From Thermocatellispora tengchongensis (lineage in GTDB: Bacteria; Actinomycetota; Actinomycetes; Streptosporangiales; Streptosporangiaceae): a DNA stretch of 64,000 bases. Positions 38,982 through 46,917 of this stretch are shown here, in pieces. The notes below the pieces were generated by a model. It searched no databases, was not told the origin of the DNA, and saw only the letters and a program-made list of their open reading frames with translations. The stretch's first letter is position 1; the number at the start of each line of letters is the position of its first letter. The position numbers and the translations under genes are program-made. The stretch spans positions 124,001-188,000 of the forward strand of contig NZ_JACHGN010000005.1 in NCBI RefSeq assembly GCF_014202315.1, written 5' to 3'.

Positions 38982-40499
38982 TCATTCCAGGCCGGCGAGG
39001 AAGGTGGTGGCCAGCCGCGTCACGGCCCGGCGCGCGACGGAGGACTCGAAGATCGGCTCCTGGTAGCCTGCGACGCCGACGAGGCCGCCGCCCGTCGTCG
39101 TCCCTCTGAAGGTGAACTCGACCGTGCGGTCGCCGATCAGCACCTTGATCAGGATCTCCTGCAGGGGATCCTCCTCCGGCCGGTTCGGCCTGGTGGTGGA
39201 GGAGATGACGGCGAACGCCTGCTCCCCGAGCCCGGACAGCGCCTGGCGAGGCTCGTAGTCGGTGTGGATGTTGCCGTCGCCGATACCGCCCTTGGCGGAG
39301 TAGCGGTCGTACTTCTTGGCATCTCGGTCGAACTGGAACTTCGACTCGCTGCTGCCGCCACCCCAGTCGACCAGGTGGACGCGGAACTCGCCGCCCCGGG
39401 CGGTGAACTTCTGCCCGGGCTCGTGCTCGACCGCCTCGTGGATGCTCCACGTGCAGGTGGTCTGCCGGATCCTGCCGGCATTGCCTCCGACGGACGGTCC
39501 CTCGGCGGCGGGGAAGAACGCCGACTCCAGGTCCTTCGCGGTCAGGATCGCGCACGGCCCGTCCAGCTTCGCCTCCCCGGCGTCCTTGGCCATTTCCGCG
39601 GTGATGACCTCGGTGACCTTGCCTGCCGCGGCCCGCACCTCGTCGCCGGAGGGGTATTGGACGCCGGTCCGGTTGCTGCCGCCGTACACGACCTCGATCA
39701 GCCAGGGCCCCTGCCGGACGTACACGCCGGCCTTGAGGCCGCTGCGTCCGAGCGAGGTCTGGCTGTAGGAGGCGTCGCCGTATCGCAGCTCCCTGAGCTC
39801 TCCGAACGCCGAGCCGGAGGTCCTTGCGTCGGTTCGCCTGCCCTCTCGGACATTGACCCGCCGTTCGTGCTCTTCCTTGTTCCTGTCGAATCGGTACTTG
39901 GCGTACTCGATCGCGTTCTGGCTCTCGGTGCTCTGGGCCGCGACCGAGATGCTCAGGGTCCGATGGCCGATGACACCGTTGCCGACGTCCATCTTGTTGT
40001 TGCTCCACGTGCAGGCCGCCTGCTTCTCGGCTTCGGTGGCGGCCCGGGTGGACGCGTCCTTCCTGCCGTACGTGCCGTCGCTGACCAGACTCCTACGGAG
40101 GTCATCCGGAACCGCGGCGCAGAGCTGGTCGCCGCTGATCGGCCGCAGTTTCACCGCCTGGACCGTCGGCGATGGCGACCGGACCGGCTGACGCCGGTCG
40201 CCGGTGGAGCTCAGGGGCGGTCCGGGTTCGCCGCCACGGGTGCGCAGGAGGATCCAGCCTCCGACCGCCAGCCCACCGATCAGCAGGAGGACGACGAGCA
40301 CGGCGACGCCGGCGATCAGCCATCCCTTCGAGCCGCCGCCGCGCGGGGGTGGCGGCCACTGCCCTCCAGGCCCGCCCGGCCCTGGCCCGCCCGGCATCGG
40401 CCCTCCCGGCATCGGCCCTCGCGGCGGCGGTCCTCCCGGTGGGATCGGCGGAAAGCCACCAGGATGCCGAGCGCGAGGTGGCGGAAATGGGGTGGACAT
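38982..40499 (-). CDS. proline-rich membrane-anchored protein with two DUF3558-like domains
   Basis: A 505-residue protein. Residues 1-57 are Pro/Gly repeats (PGGPMPGGPGPGG), cytoplasmic and perhaps binding a partner. A membrane helix follows at 61-84 (LIAGVAVLVVLLLIGGLAVG). The extracellular part has two similar modules: LCAAVPDDLRRSLVSDG...ACTWSNN and CAILTAKDLESAFFPAAEGP...TCTWSIHEAVEHEPG. Each has a cysteine followed by CTW, the DUF3558 pattern. The ATG follows AGAGG. Proteins of this layout in actinomycetes are of unknown function and are often found with protein kinases or secretion genes. No such partner is adjacent here. Confidence 0.72.
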   Translation of the reverse strand: MSTPFPPPRARHPGGFPPIPPGGPPPRGPMPGGPMPGGPGPGGPGGQWPPPPRGGGSKGWLIAGVAVLVVLLLIGGLAVGGWILLRTRGGEPGPPLSSTGDRRQPVRSPSPTVQAVKLRPISGDQLCAAVPDDLRRSLVSDGTYGRKDASTRAATEAEKQAACTWSNNKMDVGNGVIGHRTLSISVAAQSTESQNAIEYAKYRFDRNKEEHERRVNVREGRRTDARTSGSAFGELRELRYGDASYSQTSLGRSGLKAGVYVRQGPWLIEVVYGGSNRTGVQYPSGDEVRAAAGKVTEVITAEMAKDAGEAKLDGPCAILTAKDLESAFFPAAEGPSVGGNAGRIRQTTCTWSIHEAVEHEPGQKFTARGGEFRVHLVDWGGGSSESKFQFDRDAKKYDRYSAKGGIGDGNIHTDYEPRQALSGLGEQAFAVISSTTRPNRPEEDPLQEILIKVLIGDRTVEFTFRGTTTGGGLVGVAGYQEPIFESSVARRAVTRLATTFLAGLE

Positions 40500-40690
40500 G
40501 ACCTCTCCAATAGACCAGCAGTTGTCCGGCGGCGCGTGTCCTGGTACACCGCGAGGGCTTCGGAGAATCGGCAGGCCCGGTACGGCCCCAGCATCGACTG
40601 GGCGCGAGAACGTTCCCGTAGCGGGTGGGCCTCGGCATGGGCGGTGAGCACCGGCACCACCGCGTGGTGCTCACCAGCCGCCAGGCGCAC
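40500..40690 (-). pseudogene. BTAD-domain fragment of a SARP/AfsR-type regulator
   Basis: The frame reads VRLAAGEHHAVVPVLTAHAE, then AHPLRERSRAQSMLGPYRAC and RFSEALAVYQDTRRRTTAG. This is the central part of a bacterial transcriptional activator domain (TPR-like), with substitutions such as C for G in YRACR. The N-terminal OmpR-type DNA-binding domain and the rest of BTAD are absent. Confidence 0.6.
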
Positions 40691-40772
40691 CGCGCGGCCT
40701 CGCCGCGATTGATCGCCAGTTTACGAAGGCACAGGACGGGCCGGTGTCAGGCGAACGCCTTACAACGAGGTA

Positions 40773-40982
40773 TCAGCGGCCGGTGGATCCGTCGAGCTGC
40801 TCGCGGAGGATGTCGGCGTGGCCAGCCTGGCGGCCGGTCTCTTCGATCATGTGCGCCAGGACCTGTCGCATTGACGGGTCCGGCCCTAGGGGGCGGGGGC
40901 GCGGGCCGGGAAGGGCCAGGTCCGGGCAGGCGTCGATGACCTGGTTCGCCTGCTCGATGGTCTCGCGGTAGTCGGCGAACAC
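40773..40982 (-). pseudogene. C-terminal remnant of a DinB/DUF664 protein
   Basis: Sixty-nine residues: FADYRETIEQANQVIDACPD, then VLAHMIEETGRQAGHADILR and EQLDGSTGR. This is the end of a mini-DinB four-helix protein, including the last metal-ligand motif HMIEETxRxAGHAD. The first two helices with the other metal histidine (about 90 residues) are missing. Confidence 0.65.
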
Positions 40983-40997
40983 ATCATGGCCTAGCCC

Positions 40998-41354
40998 TCA
41001 TCCCTGACGGGGCTCGGTCGAAAGGACCCGGGATGAGGTGATACCTCGCCGTTGCCGCCGCCCTGCGAGGGAACCGGTGAGGTCGGCGACGGTCGTGGAG
41101 GCGTCGAGCCCTGGATGCACGAGGGCGCAGGCGATGGCATCGTGGGCGTGGTACGGACGGTACCGGTCATATGCGCTCGATGCCGCCGCGCGTACCTCCT
41201 CCGCGGAGGGCTCGCCGGCACGTGCCAGGGCCAGTCGGGCGAGCTTGCTCGGCGTACTGGGGTCGAGGGGCCGCACGGAGATCGCGGGATCGGCGACCTC
41301 CCAGACGCGGAACACGCAGTCGCGCGGATCCAGTTCCGCCGGCCACTCCGCCAC
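40998..41354 (-). CDS. hypothetical protein, possibly disrupted near its start
   Basis: A 118-residue frame from a GTG: AEWPAELDPRDCVFRVWEVA, then PSKLARLALARAGEPSAEEV and HAHDAIACALVHPGLDAST. The amino-acid composition looks coding. Upstream the same frame continues protein-like (LDGDRRTAWWLEDEGQ) back to ATG GAG AAG GTG CGG, with AGGAAGG before it, but is cut by a TGA. TGG at that place would give an uninterrupted longer protein. So either translation starts at 41354, or the gene has a nonsense mutation at codon six. Family unknown. Confidence 0.5.
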   Translation of the reverse strand: MAEWPAELDPRDCVFRVWEVADPAISVRPLDPSTPSKLARLALARAGEPSAEEVRAAASSAYDRYRPYHAHDAIACALVHPGLDASTTVADLTGSLAGRRQRRGITSSRVLSTEPRQG

Positions 41355-41491
41355 CTGCCCCTCATCCTCCAGCCACCACGCCGTCCGCCGGTCGCCGTCC
41401 AGTCACCGCACCTTCTCCATGTCACCGCCTTCCTGTCGTACTGGGCGTAGCTGAGGAGCTGAAGGGGGCTCACTTCCGCGACAATCGTCAC

Positions 41492-42088
41492 ATGATCGAT
41501 CACTACCGCGATCTCTTCGAGCGGCAGCAGTGGCTTGAGGACGGACTCTGCTGGATCGTGGTGCAACCCCTCGACGAAGAGATCACCGTGGACGATCTGC
41601 TGTGGCGGCTGAACGGAGGCCGTGATCCCGAGGAACGCACCATGGCGTATCCCAGGGAGGAGGCATTCGAGGAGGGCGTGCCCGTGCTCTTCGTCTACGA
41701 GGGCCCAGGGGCCTGGGGTTTCCTCGAATTCTCCCATGGCTTCGCCACGCCGGATCACATCCTCGCCGAACTCAGCAAGGAGTCGCGCGTGTGGATGACG
41801 ACCTGGCACTTCAAGGGGGGACACACGATCCTCTACGCCGCCGACGGCAAGATCAGGGCGCGGCTGCGTGACTTCATCTTCGCCGAGCACATCATCCAGG
41901 AGGGTGATCAGAGCGTTCTGGCCGGTTTTCACGCCATGCTCGACCGCCTCGACCGGGAGGATTACCGCGGCAAGCGCAGTGCGGCGTTCGCCTTCATCGA
42001 GGCGTCCACGGGCGTGGGCCTTGAGGGCGACTGGCTGGATGTGGAAGAGGCGCCCGTCATCATCCTTGACAACTGGAACCCGGCCTGA
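41492..42088 (+). CDS. DUF6461-like hypothetical protein
   Basis: A 198-residue acidic soluble protein: MIDHYRDLFERQQWLEDGLC, then IVVQPLDEEITVDDLLWRLN, GPGAWGFLEFSHGFATPDHI and WHFKGGHTILYAADGKIRAR. The pattern of an early Trp-x-x-x-x-Leu-Cys strand, an E-x-x-x-x-L-x-R helix and a later G-x-x-F-x-x-E segment resembles DUF6461 proteins, frequent and often multicopy in Streptosporangiales genomes. Immunity-like functions have been supposed for relatives, without proof. There is no clear ribosome-binding site before the ATG. Confidence 0.6.
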   Translation: MIDHYRDLFERQQWLEDGLCWIVVQPLDEEITVDDLLWRLNGGRDPEERTMAYPREEAFEEGVPVLFVYEGPGAWGFLEFSHGFATPDHILAELSKESRVWMTTWHFKGGHTILYAADGKIRARLRDFIFAEHIIQEGDQSVLAGFHAMLDRLDREDYRGKRSAAFAFIEASTGVGLEGDWLDVEEAPVIILDNWNPA

Positions 42089-42209
42089 ATCGCAGCGTCC
42101 ATCGGACTCGTGGCGGGGAGCGGCGGCGATGCGAGGACCCCGCAAGGGCGTCCTCGGGGGCATCGGATGCCGGGAGGGGTGGCGGGTTCCGGCCCTTGCG
42201 GGAGACGGT

Positions 42210-42243
42210 GCGGCTTCGGGGGTGTGTCATGCCCCGAAGCCGC
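42210..42243. terminator. 12-bp hairpin between convergent genes
   Basis: GCGGCTTCGGGG (42210-42221) pairs exactly with CCCCGAAGCCGC (42232-42243). It lies 36 bases after the end of the leftward glucanase gene and serves it, and perhaps the rightward gene ending at 42088. Confidence 0.7.
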
Positions 42244-42279
42244 ACGCTCGTACGCCGGGTGTGGTGGATCGGCGTGGGC

Positions 42280-45200
42280 CTACTGGCCGTTGATCACGAA
42301 GCCTGAGCCCGGCTCCCTGACGATGTCGCCGGTCGCGGAGTTCGTGATGGTGACGTTGGTCAGCGTCGCGCTGCCGCGGGCGCTGCTCTGGGCCAGGATG
42401 CCGGCGCCGTTGTTGGACCTGTCGATGCGGACGTTCGTGATGGCGACGTTCGGCATGTTGCCGCCGCCCGACTTGAACTGGATGCCGTCGTACGTCGAGT
42501 CGGAGATGTCGGTGTCGCGGATGGTCACGCCGGTGATGTCCCGGTTCTGGGCGTAGAGGGTGATGGCGCCGAACTTCTGGGCCTCGCCCCAGAAGACGCC
42601 GCCGCAGCGGTGGAGCGCGTTGCCGGCGATCAGGGTCTGGCCGGAGAACGGCAGCGGGTTGTGGTCGGTGGCGAGCATGATGCCGGGGTAGTTCATGGTG
42701 TCGTAGATCAGGTTGTTCTCGATCTTGTTGTCGTAGCCGCCGTAGATCGCGATGCCGTTCGCGCGCCACGGGAGCTGGATGGTGTTGTTGACGAAGGTGT
42801 TGTCGTGGGCGATGTCCACCGACGGGTCCTTCACGAACGGGTTGGCCCACACGGCCAGGGAGTCGTCGCCGGTGGTGCGGAAGGTGGAGTTGTACACGCG
42901 CGAGTTGCGCGTGCCGTTGCTGAAGTTGATGCCGTCGGCGTACGTGTTGCGGATGCGCATGCCGCTGAACTGCAACCCGTCGGCAGGGCCCCACAGCTCG
43001 GGGATGTTGTCGTAGTCGCGGCCGACCCAGACGCCCACGTTCGCGTGCTCGATCCACACGTTGGCGATCTTCGTGTTCTTGCCGAAGCGCCCGTTCAGGC
43101 CGACTCCGCCCTCGGCGCCGCCGGGGCCGCCCCGGATACGGCCGGAGCCGAAGATGGCCAGGTCGGAAATCTGGACGTTGTCGTCGATGTCGAAGCCGAA
43201 GTTCCCTTCGTGCGGGTGGTTGATGCTTCCCGTCGCCAGGTGCGGCTCGGTCAGGGTGTAGAGCTGGGAGTGCCACATGCCGGCGCCGCGGATCGTGACG
43301 TTGCGGATGCCGACCTGGTTGTACTGGCCGCGGTTCAGCGGGTCGTCGGTGAGGATCTTCTTCTCCTGCCGCCACTGGCCCGGCGGGATCCACACGCAGT
43401 TGATGACGCCGTTCTGGTCGTCCGTGACCGCCCGCTGGATGGCGGCCGTGTCGTCGTTGCCGTCGTCGGGCACGGCGCCGTACTCGGTGATGGAGGTGCA
43501 TTCGGCAGGGCGCTCGGACGGGGGCGCGACCTGCTCCAGGTCGATCAGGTCGATGATGTAGAAGGCGGCGGTGTCGTCGGCGTCGCGCTGGATCCGGAAC
43601 TTGGTGCCGGGCGGGTACGAGCGTGACAGGAGCGCGTGCGACTCGTCGAACAGGCGGCGGGCGTCGGCCTGCGGGGTGTTGGTCAGCGCCTCCGGGTCGT
43701 CGCTGGTGCCGTACAGCCAACTGTGCCGGGACGACAGGGTGAGCTTGCGGACGAAGGTCCCGTCGGCGTACAGGCTGATCGTGGCCTCGATGCCGCCACC
43801 GCCCGGCGCGTCCGGGATCGAGTTGCGCACCACGATCGAGTTGGCCTGGTTCCTGGAGGTGAACTCGACGTACTGGCCGGTGCTGTTCAGCCGGACAGAC
43901 TTGCGGCCCGAGGACTCGGTGGCGAAGTTGGTGTGCCCGTACGTGCGCAGCGGGTCGCTCTGCAGCAAAGTGCCCTGGTAGACGGCGGATTCGGCCTCGT
44001 ACTCGACGTACGGCACCGAGGCGCCGCGGCCGACGGCGATCTGCTGCGAATGCGTGTTGTTGTCCTCGTCGGTCTCGTCCACGGCGTCGGTGGCGTCGGC
44101 GGTGGCGGTGATGGTGGCGCCGCCGCTGGTGGCGGTCCAGCCGCCGCCGACGGCCACGTTGGCCGTCGCGCCCGCGGCGATCGGCGGCGTCTGGGTGTCG
44201 AGCGTGGTGCCGCCGACCGCGACCCGGGTGACCGTGGTGGCCCCGGTCGTGCTGGTGCCGCGGTTCTTCACGGCCACGGTGAAGGTGACCCGCTCCCCGA
44301 TGGCGGGGTTCGGCGGAGTGGCGCTGACGCCGACGATCTGCAGGTCGGGCCCGGGCGCCTCGGCGACCTCCAGGGACGCCGGCGCGGTGAAGGTGTTGTT
44401 GCTCTCGTTCTGCTCGACGACCTCGCCCTCCTCATCGGCCTTGGCCGAGAGCTGGTACGTTCCGGGCCTCCTGGTCCCGATGTTCACGGACACGCTGGTG
44501 GACGCGCCCGCGGCCAGCGCGCCCACGGCGGCGGTGCCCACCTTGGTGGCGCCGGCGTAGAAGTTGACCGAGGTCGCGGCGGAGGCGGCGGTGCCGGCGT
44601 TCTTGACCGTGCTCGACAGCGTGATCGCGGTCGTCGCGGTCGGCGAGGCGGGGCTCCAGGTGAGGTTCGTCACGGTGAGGTCGGGGTTGGCCGCGGGGGT
44701 GCCGAAGATCTGGAACTCCGCGATCTGCCCGCCGGGGGCGCCCGTGTTGGCCGTGATCTGGAGCCGTACGTCGGCGGCCTTGGCCGTCACCGGGATCGTC
44801 ACCGTGTTGCCCGTCGCCGGGTCGAAGGTGTAGGTGGCCTGCGGGACGAGGGTCGTGAAGGCGGTGGCGCTCTGCTCGCGGCCGAGCACCTGGATGGTCT
44901 GGGTGCGCCGGGCCCAGACCGGGTCGGGGTTCAGCTTGAGCGTGATGGAGGTGAGGTCGGCGTTCGCGCCGAGCTGCGCGGTGAGCGTGCCGGGGTAGGC
45001 CGCGCCCTCCCAGTAGGTCTGTACGTTGTCGTCGTTGGCGTTGGCGGCCACGTAGCTCTGGGTGTGGGAGGAGGCGGCCATCGCCTTGCCCAGAGCCAGG
45101 TTGGTCCCGCCCCCGGGGTTGCCGAGCGGGCTGCCCCACACCTCGAACTCCGAGAGCTGGCCCGCCGGCCAGCCGGAGTTGGCGGTGATCTGCAGCCGGA

Positions 45201-45600
45201 CGTACCGGGTGGTCGTGGTGCCGAAGGTGATGGTGGCGGCCGGATCGAAGGTGTGGGTGGCCGAGGCGGCGATCGTGCTGAACGTGGAGCCGTTCGTGCT
45301 GCCCTGGACGGACAGCGTCTGCGTACGGACGGGCCAGCCGGAGGGCAGCTTGAGCACCAGCTTGCTCACGCTCGCACTGGCGCCCAGATCGACCTGGACC
45401 CACTGCGGGAAGGCGTTGTTGGCCGACTCCCAGTAGGTGGCCTGGTTGCCGTCGGTCACGTTGGCGGCGCGATAGACGTCGGTGAAACTGCCGGCGGTGG
45501 CGGACCTGCCGGCGGCGAGGTTGGTGTCGGCGGCTGCATGGGCGGGCGGTGCGACGAGGAGTCCGATGAGTAACGCAAGGGCGGCTAGCAGTGCTCTCAT
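42280..45600 (-). CDS. secreted GH87-like alpha-1,3-glucanase (mycodextranase) candidate
   Basis: A 1106-residue multidomain secreted enzyme. Signal peptide 1-23 (RALLAALALLIGLLVAPPAH). Two discoidin/F5-8C-like domains follow, about 25-155 (NLAAGRSATAGSFTDVYRAA) and 165-300 (NLALGKAMAASSHTQSYVAA). Two CARDB domains lie at about 305-420 and 425-530 (PDLTVTNLTWSP, PDLQIVGVSATP). A CBM35/6-like beta-sandwich follows at 535-680 (YVEYEAESAVYQG). The C-terminal right-handed beta-helix (700-1106) starts ITEYGAVPDDGNDDTAAIQR and includes TTGDDSLAVWAN and GIMLATDHNPLP. The layout matches GH87 enzymes of bacilli and actinomycetes, which attack fungal alpha-1,3-glucan. The ATG follows GAAGGG. Confidence 0.75.
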   Translation of the reverse strand: MRALLAALALLIGLLVAPPAHAAADTNLAAGRSATAGSFTDVYRAANVTDGNQATYWESANNAFPQWVQVDLGASASVSKLVLKLPSGWPVRTQTLSVQGSTNGSTFSTIAASATHTFDPAATITFGTTTTRYVRLQITANSGWPAGQLSEFEVWGSPLGNPGGGTNLALGKAMAASSHTQSYVAANANDDNVQTYWEGAAYPGTLTAQLGANADLTSITLKLNPDPVWARRTQTIQVLGREQSATAFTTLVPQATYTFDPATGNTVTIPVTAKAADVRLQITANTGAPGGQIAEFQIFGTPAANPDLTVTNLTWSPASPTATTAITLSSTVKNAGTAASAATSVNFYAGATKVGTAAVGALAAGASTSVSVNIGTRRPGTYQLSAKADEEGEVVEQNESNNTFTAPASLEVAEAPGPDLQIVGVSATPPNPAIGERVTFTVAVKNRGTSTTGATTVTRVAVGGTTLDTQTPPIAAGATANVAVGGGWTATSGGATITATADATDAVDETDEDNNTHSQQIAVGRGASVPYVEYEAESAVYQGTLLQSDPLRTYGHTNFATESSGRKSVRLNSTGQYVEFTSRNQANSIVVRNSIPDAPGGGGIEATISLYADGTFVRKLTLSSRHSWLYGTSDDPEALTNTPQADARRLFDESHALLSRSYPPGTKFRIQRDADDTAAFYIIDLIDLEQVAPPSERPAECTSITEYGAVPDDGNDDTAAIQRAVTDDQNGVINCVWIPPGQWRQEKKILTDDPLNRGQYNQVGIRNVTIRGAGMWHSQLYTLTEPHLATGSINHPHEGNFGFDIDDNVQISDLAIFGSGRIRGGPGGAEGGVGLNGRFGKNTKIANVWIEHANVGVWVGRDYDNIPELWGPADGLQFSGMRIRNTYADGINFSNGTRNSRVYNSTFRTTGDDSLAVWANPFVKDPSVDIAHDNTFVNNTIQLPWRANGIAIYGGYDNKIENNLIYDTMNYPGIMLATDHNPLPFSGQTLIAGNALHRCGGVFWGEAQKFGAITLYAQNRDITGVTIRDTDISDSTYDGIQFKSGGGNMPNVAITNVRIDRSNNGAGILAQSSARGSATLTNVTITNSATGDIVREPGSGFVINGQ

Positions 45601-45892
45601 GGGGGGTGGCCCTTCAGGTAAGGCGATTGCCCGCACCATAAGATGTCAAGCAGATGGCCGCAATATTTCGATGAGATTGCGCAAAGAAGCTACGTCAGAG
45701 TGCGCGAGAATTCTCACACCTTCTCCCAGCGTGGGCGCCATGAACCGGGCCTGCGCAGGACTGCGGCGGAGCGCAAGGGACGACGTCGCCTGAGCGCAAG
45801 AAGCCCGCAAGAATTGCGCTCCGCGCGGCCTCATCTTGCGTGAAGGTGGGCCCGCTCAGCGGGGGTGGCGGGCCGGCACGGCGGCGCGGCCG

Positions 45893-46597
45893 TCAGACCT
45901 GGTGCTCGACCCGGTGCCGGATGTACTCGTCGGGGTGCGTACGCGCGATGTGGACGGCGGCCGAGACGAGGTCCCTGAGCTCGGGCGGGTAGCGGCTGGG
46001 GTCGAGGTCGAGCCCCGGAAGGATGCAGCGGCGCAGGTCGAGGTCCTCGTTGGCGACGAATTCCCGAAGCGCCGCCTCGCGCCACCGCATTCTCAGGTCT
46101 TCCAGCGCGTCGTACTCCCTCTGGCTCTCCTCGGTGGCTTTGCGCGCGGCGAAGTCAGCGGCCCCCCGGTATCTCAGCGAAGGCTGCGCCCAGTACCAGG
46201 CGCGGGCGGCGCCGGCCTTCTCGGAGTTCGTACCGCCGCGCAGCACCTCCACAAGGGCGGCCTGCACTCTGCGACGCCCGAAGTACGCGACCGCAGGCTC
46301 GACGAACCGGCGGTTGAAGCTGGGATTGGGATCGTAGACGGCGGCCAGGATCAGCGCGTCGAAGACCGCCTCCGGCGCCTCGCCGGCCGCGGACAAGCCC
46401 TGTGAGACGGCCGCCCGGGCGGCGTGTTCCCACTCGAACGAATTCGCGGGCGTCTCGGCCGGCACCTCCTCGCCGATGAGACGCAGCAACGCGGCCACGT
46501 GCCGGTGGAAGGCCGGACGCTGATCTTCGACCCGCCCCGGCAGGGCCATGAACAGGCGTGGCTTCTTCGCGTCGTCCTCGCCCTCGCGATGGTTCAC
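45893..46597 (-). CDS. helical-repeat (HEAT-like) hypothetical protein
   Basis: A 234-residue, almost all-helical soluble protein: HRHVAALLRLIGEEVPAETP, EHAARAAVSQGLSAAGEAPE, YFGRRRVQAALVEVLRGGTN and RMRWREAALREFVANEDLDL. The regularly spaced paired helices suggest HEAT-like repeats, a protein-protein interaction scaffold. The GTG start was chosen because CTGGAGG lies five bases before it; the open frame extends 72 codons further without a convincing start. Divergent from the PAS/GAF phosphatase gene. Function unknown. Upstream of the glucanase gene, 45601-45892 holds no gene. Confidence 0.6.
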   Translation of the reverse strand: MNHREGEDDAKKPRLFMALPGRVEDQRPAFHRHVAALLRLIGEEVPAETPANSFEWEHAARAAVSQGLSAAGEAPEAVFDALILAAVYDPNPSFNRRFVEPAVAYFGRRRVQAALVEVLRGGTNSEKAGAARAWYWAQPSLRYRGAADFAARKATEESQREYDALEDLRMRWREAALREFVANEDLDLRRCILPGLDLDPSRYPPELRDLVSAAVHIARTHPDEYIRHRVEHQV

Positions 46598-46917
46598 ATC
46601 GACCTCCAGCCTGTTCCCGAGGCCCCTGCCGCATCCGGGACCCGCTTCGCTGATCCATACTCGCCGACCGCCGCGGGGACCGCGCGACTCCGCGCCGGCC
46701 CGCTCGATCCCGGCCGGCCGCTCCTGTGTACGGATCACGTATCGGGGCAGATCCTTCAGGGCCTCACCGTCAGGCGAGGCCCACCGAAACCGGCCCGAGC
46801 CCATGGCGGTCACGCCGCGCCCCGGCCCCGCGCGACCGCCGTCATCACCCGGAGCCGCCCTCCAGGCCCACCGGCCGTCTCCGGCCGGGAGCGCACGTCT
46901 ACAGCGGAAGGAACGGC
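46598..46917. other. divergent intergenic region
   Basis: This 320-base stretch separates the leftward HEAT-like gene and the rightward phosphatase gene. It stays open on the minus strand in frame with the HEAT-like gene, but the translated sequence is arginine- and glycine-rich and looks non-coding. No clear operator or hairpin was seen. Confidence 0.4.
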
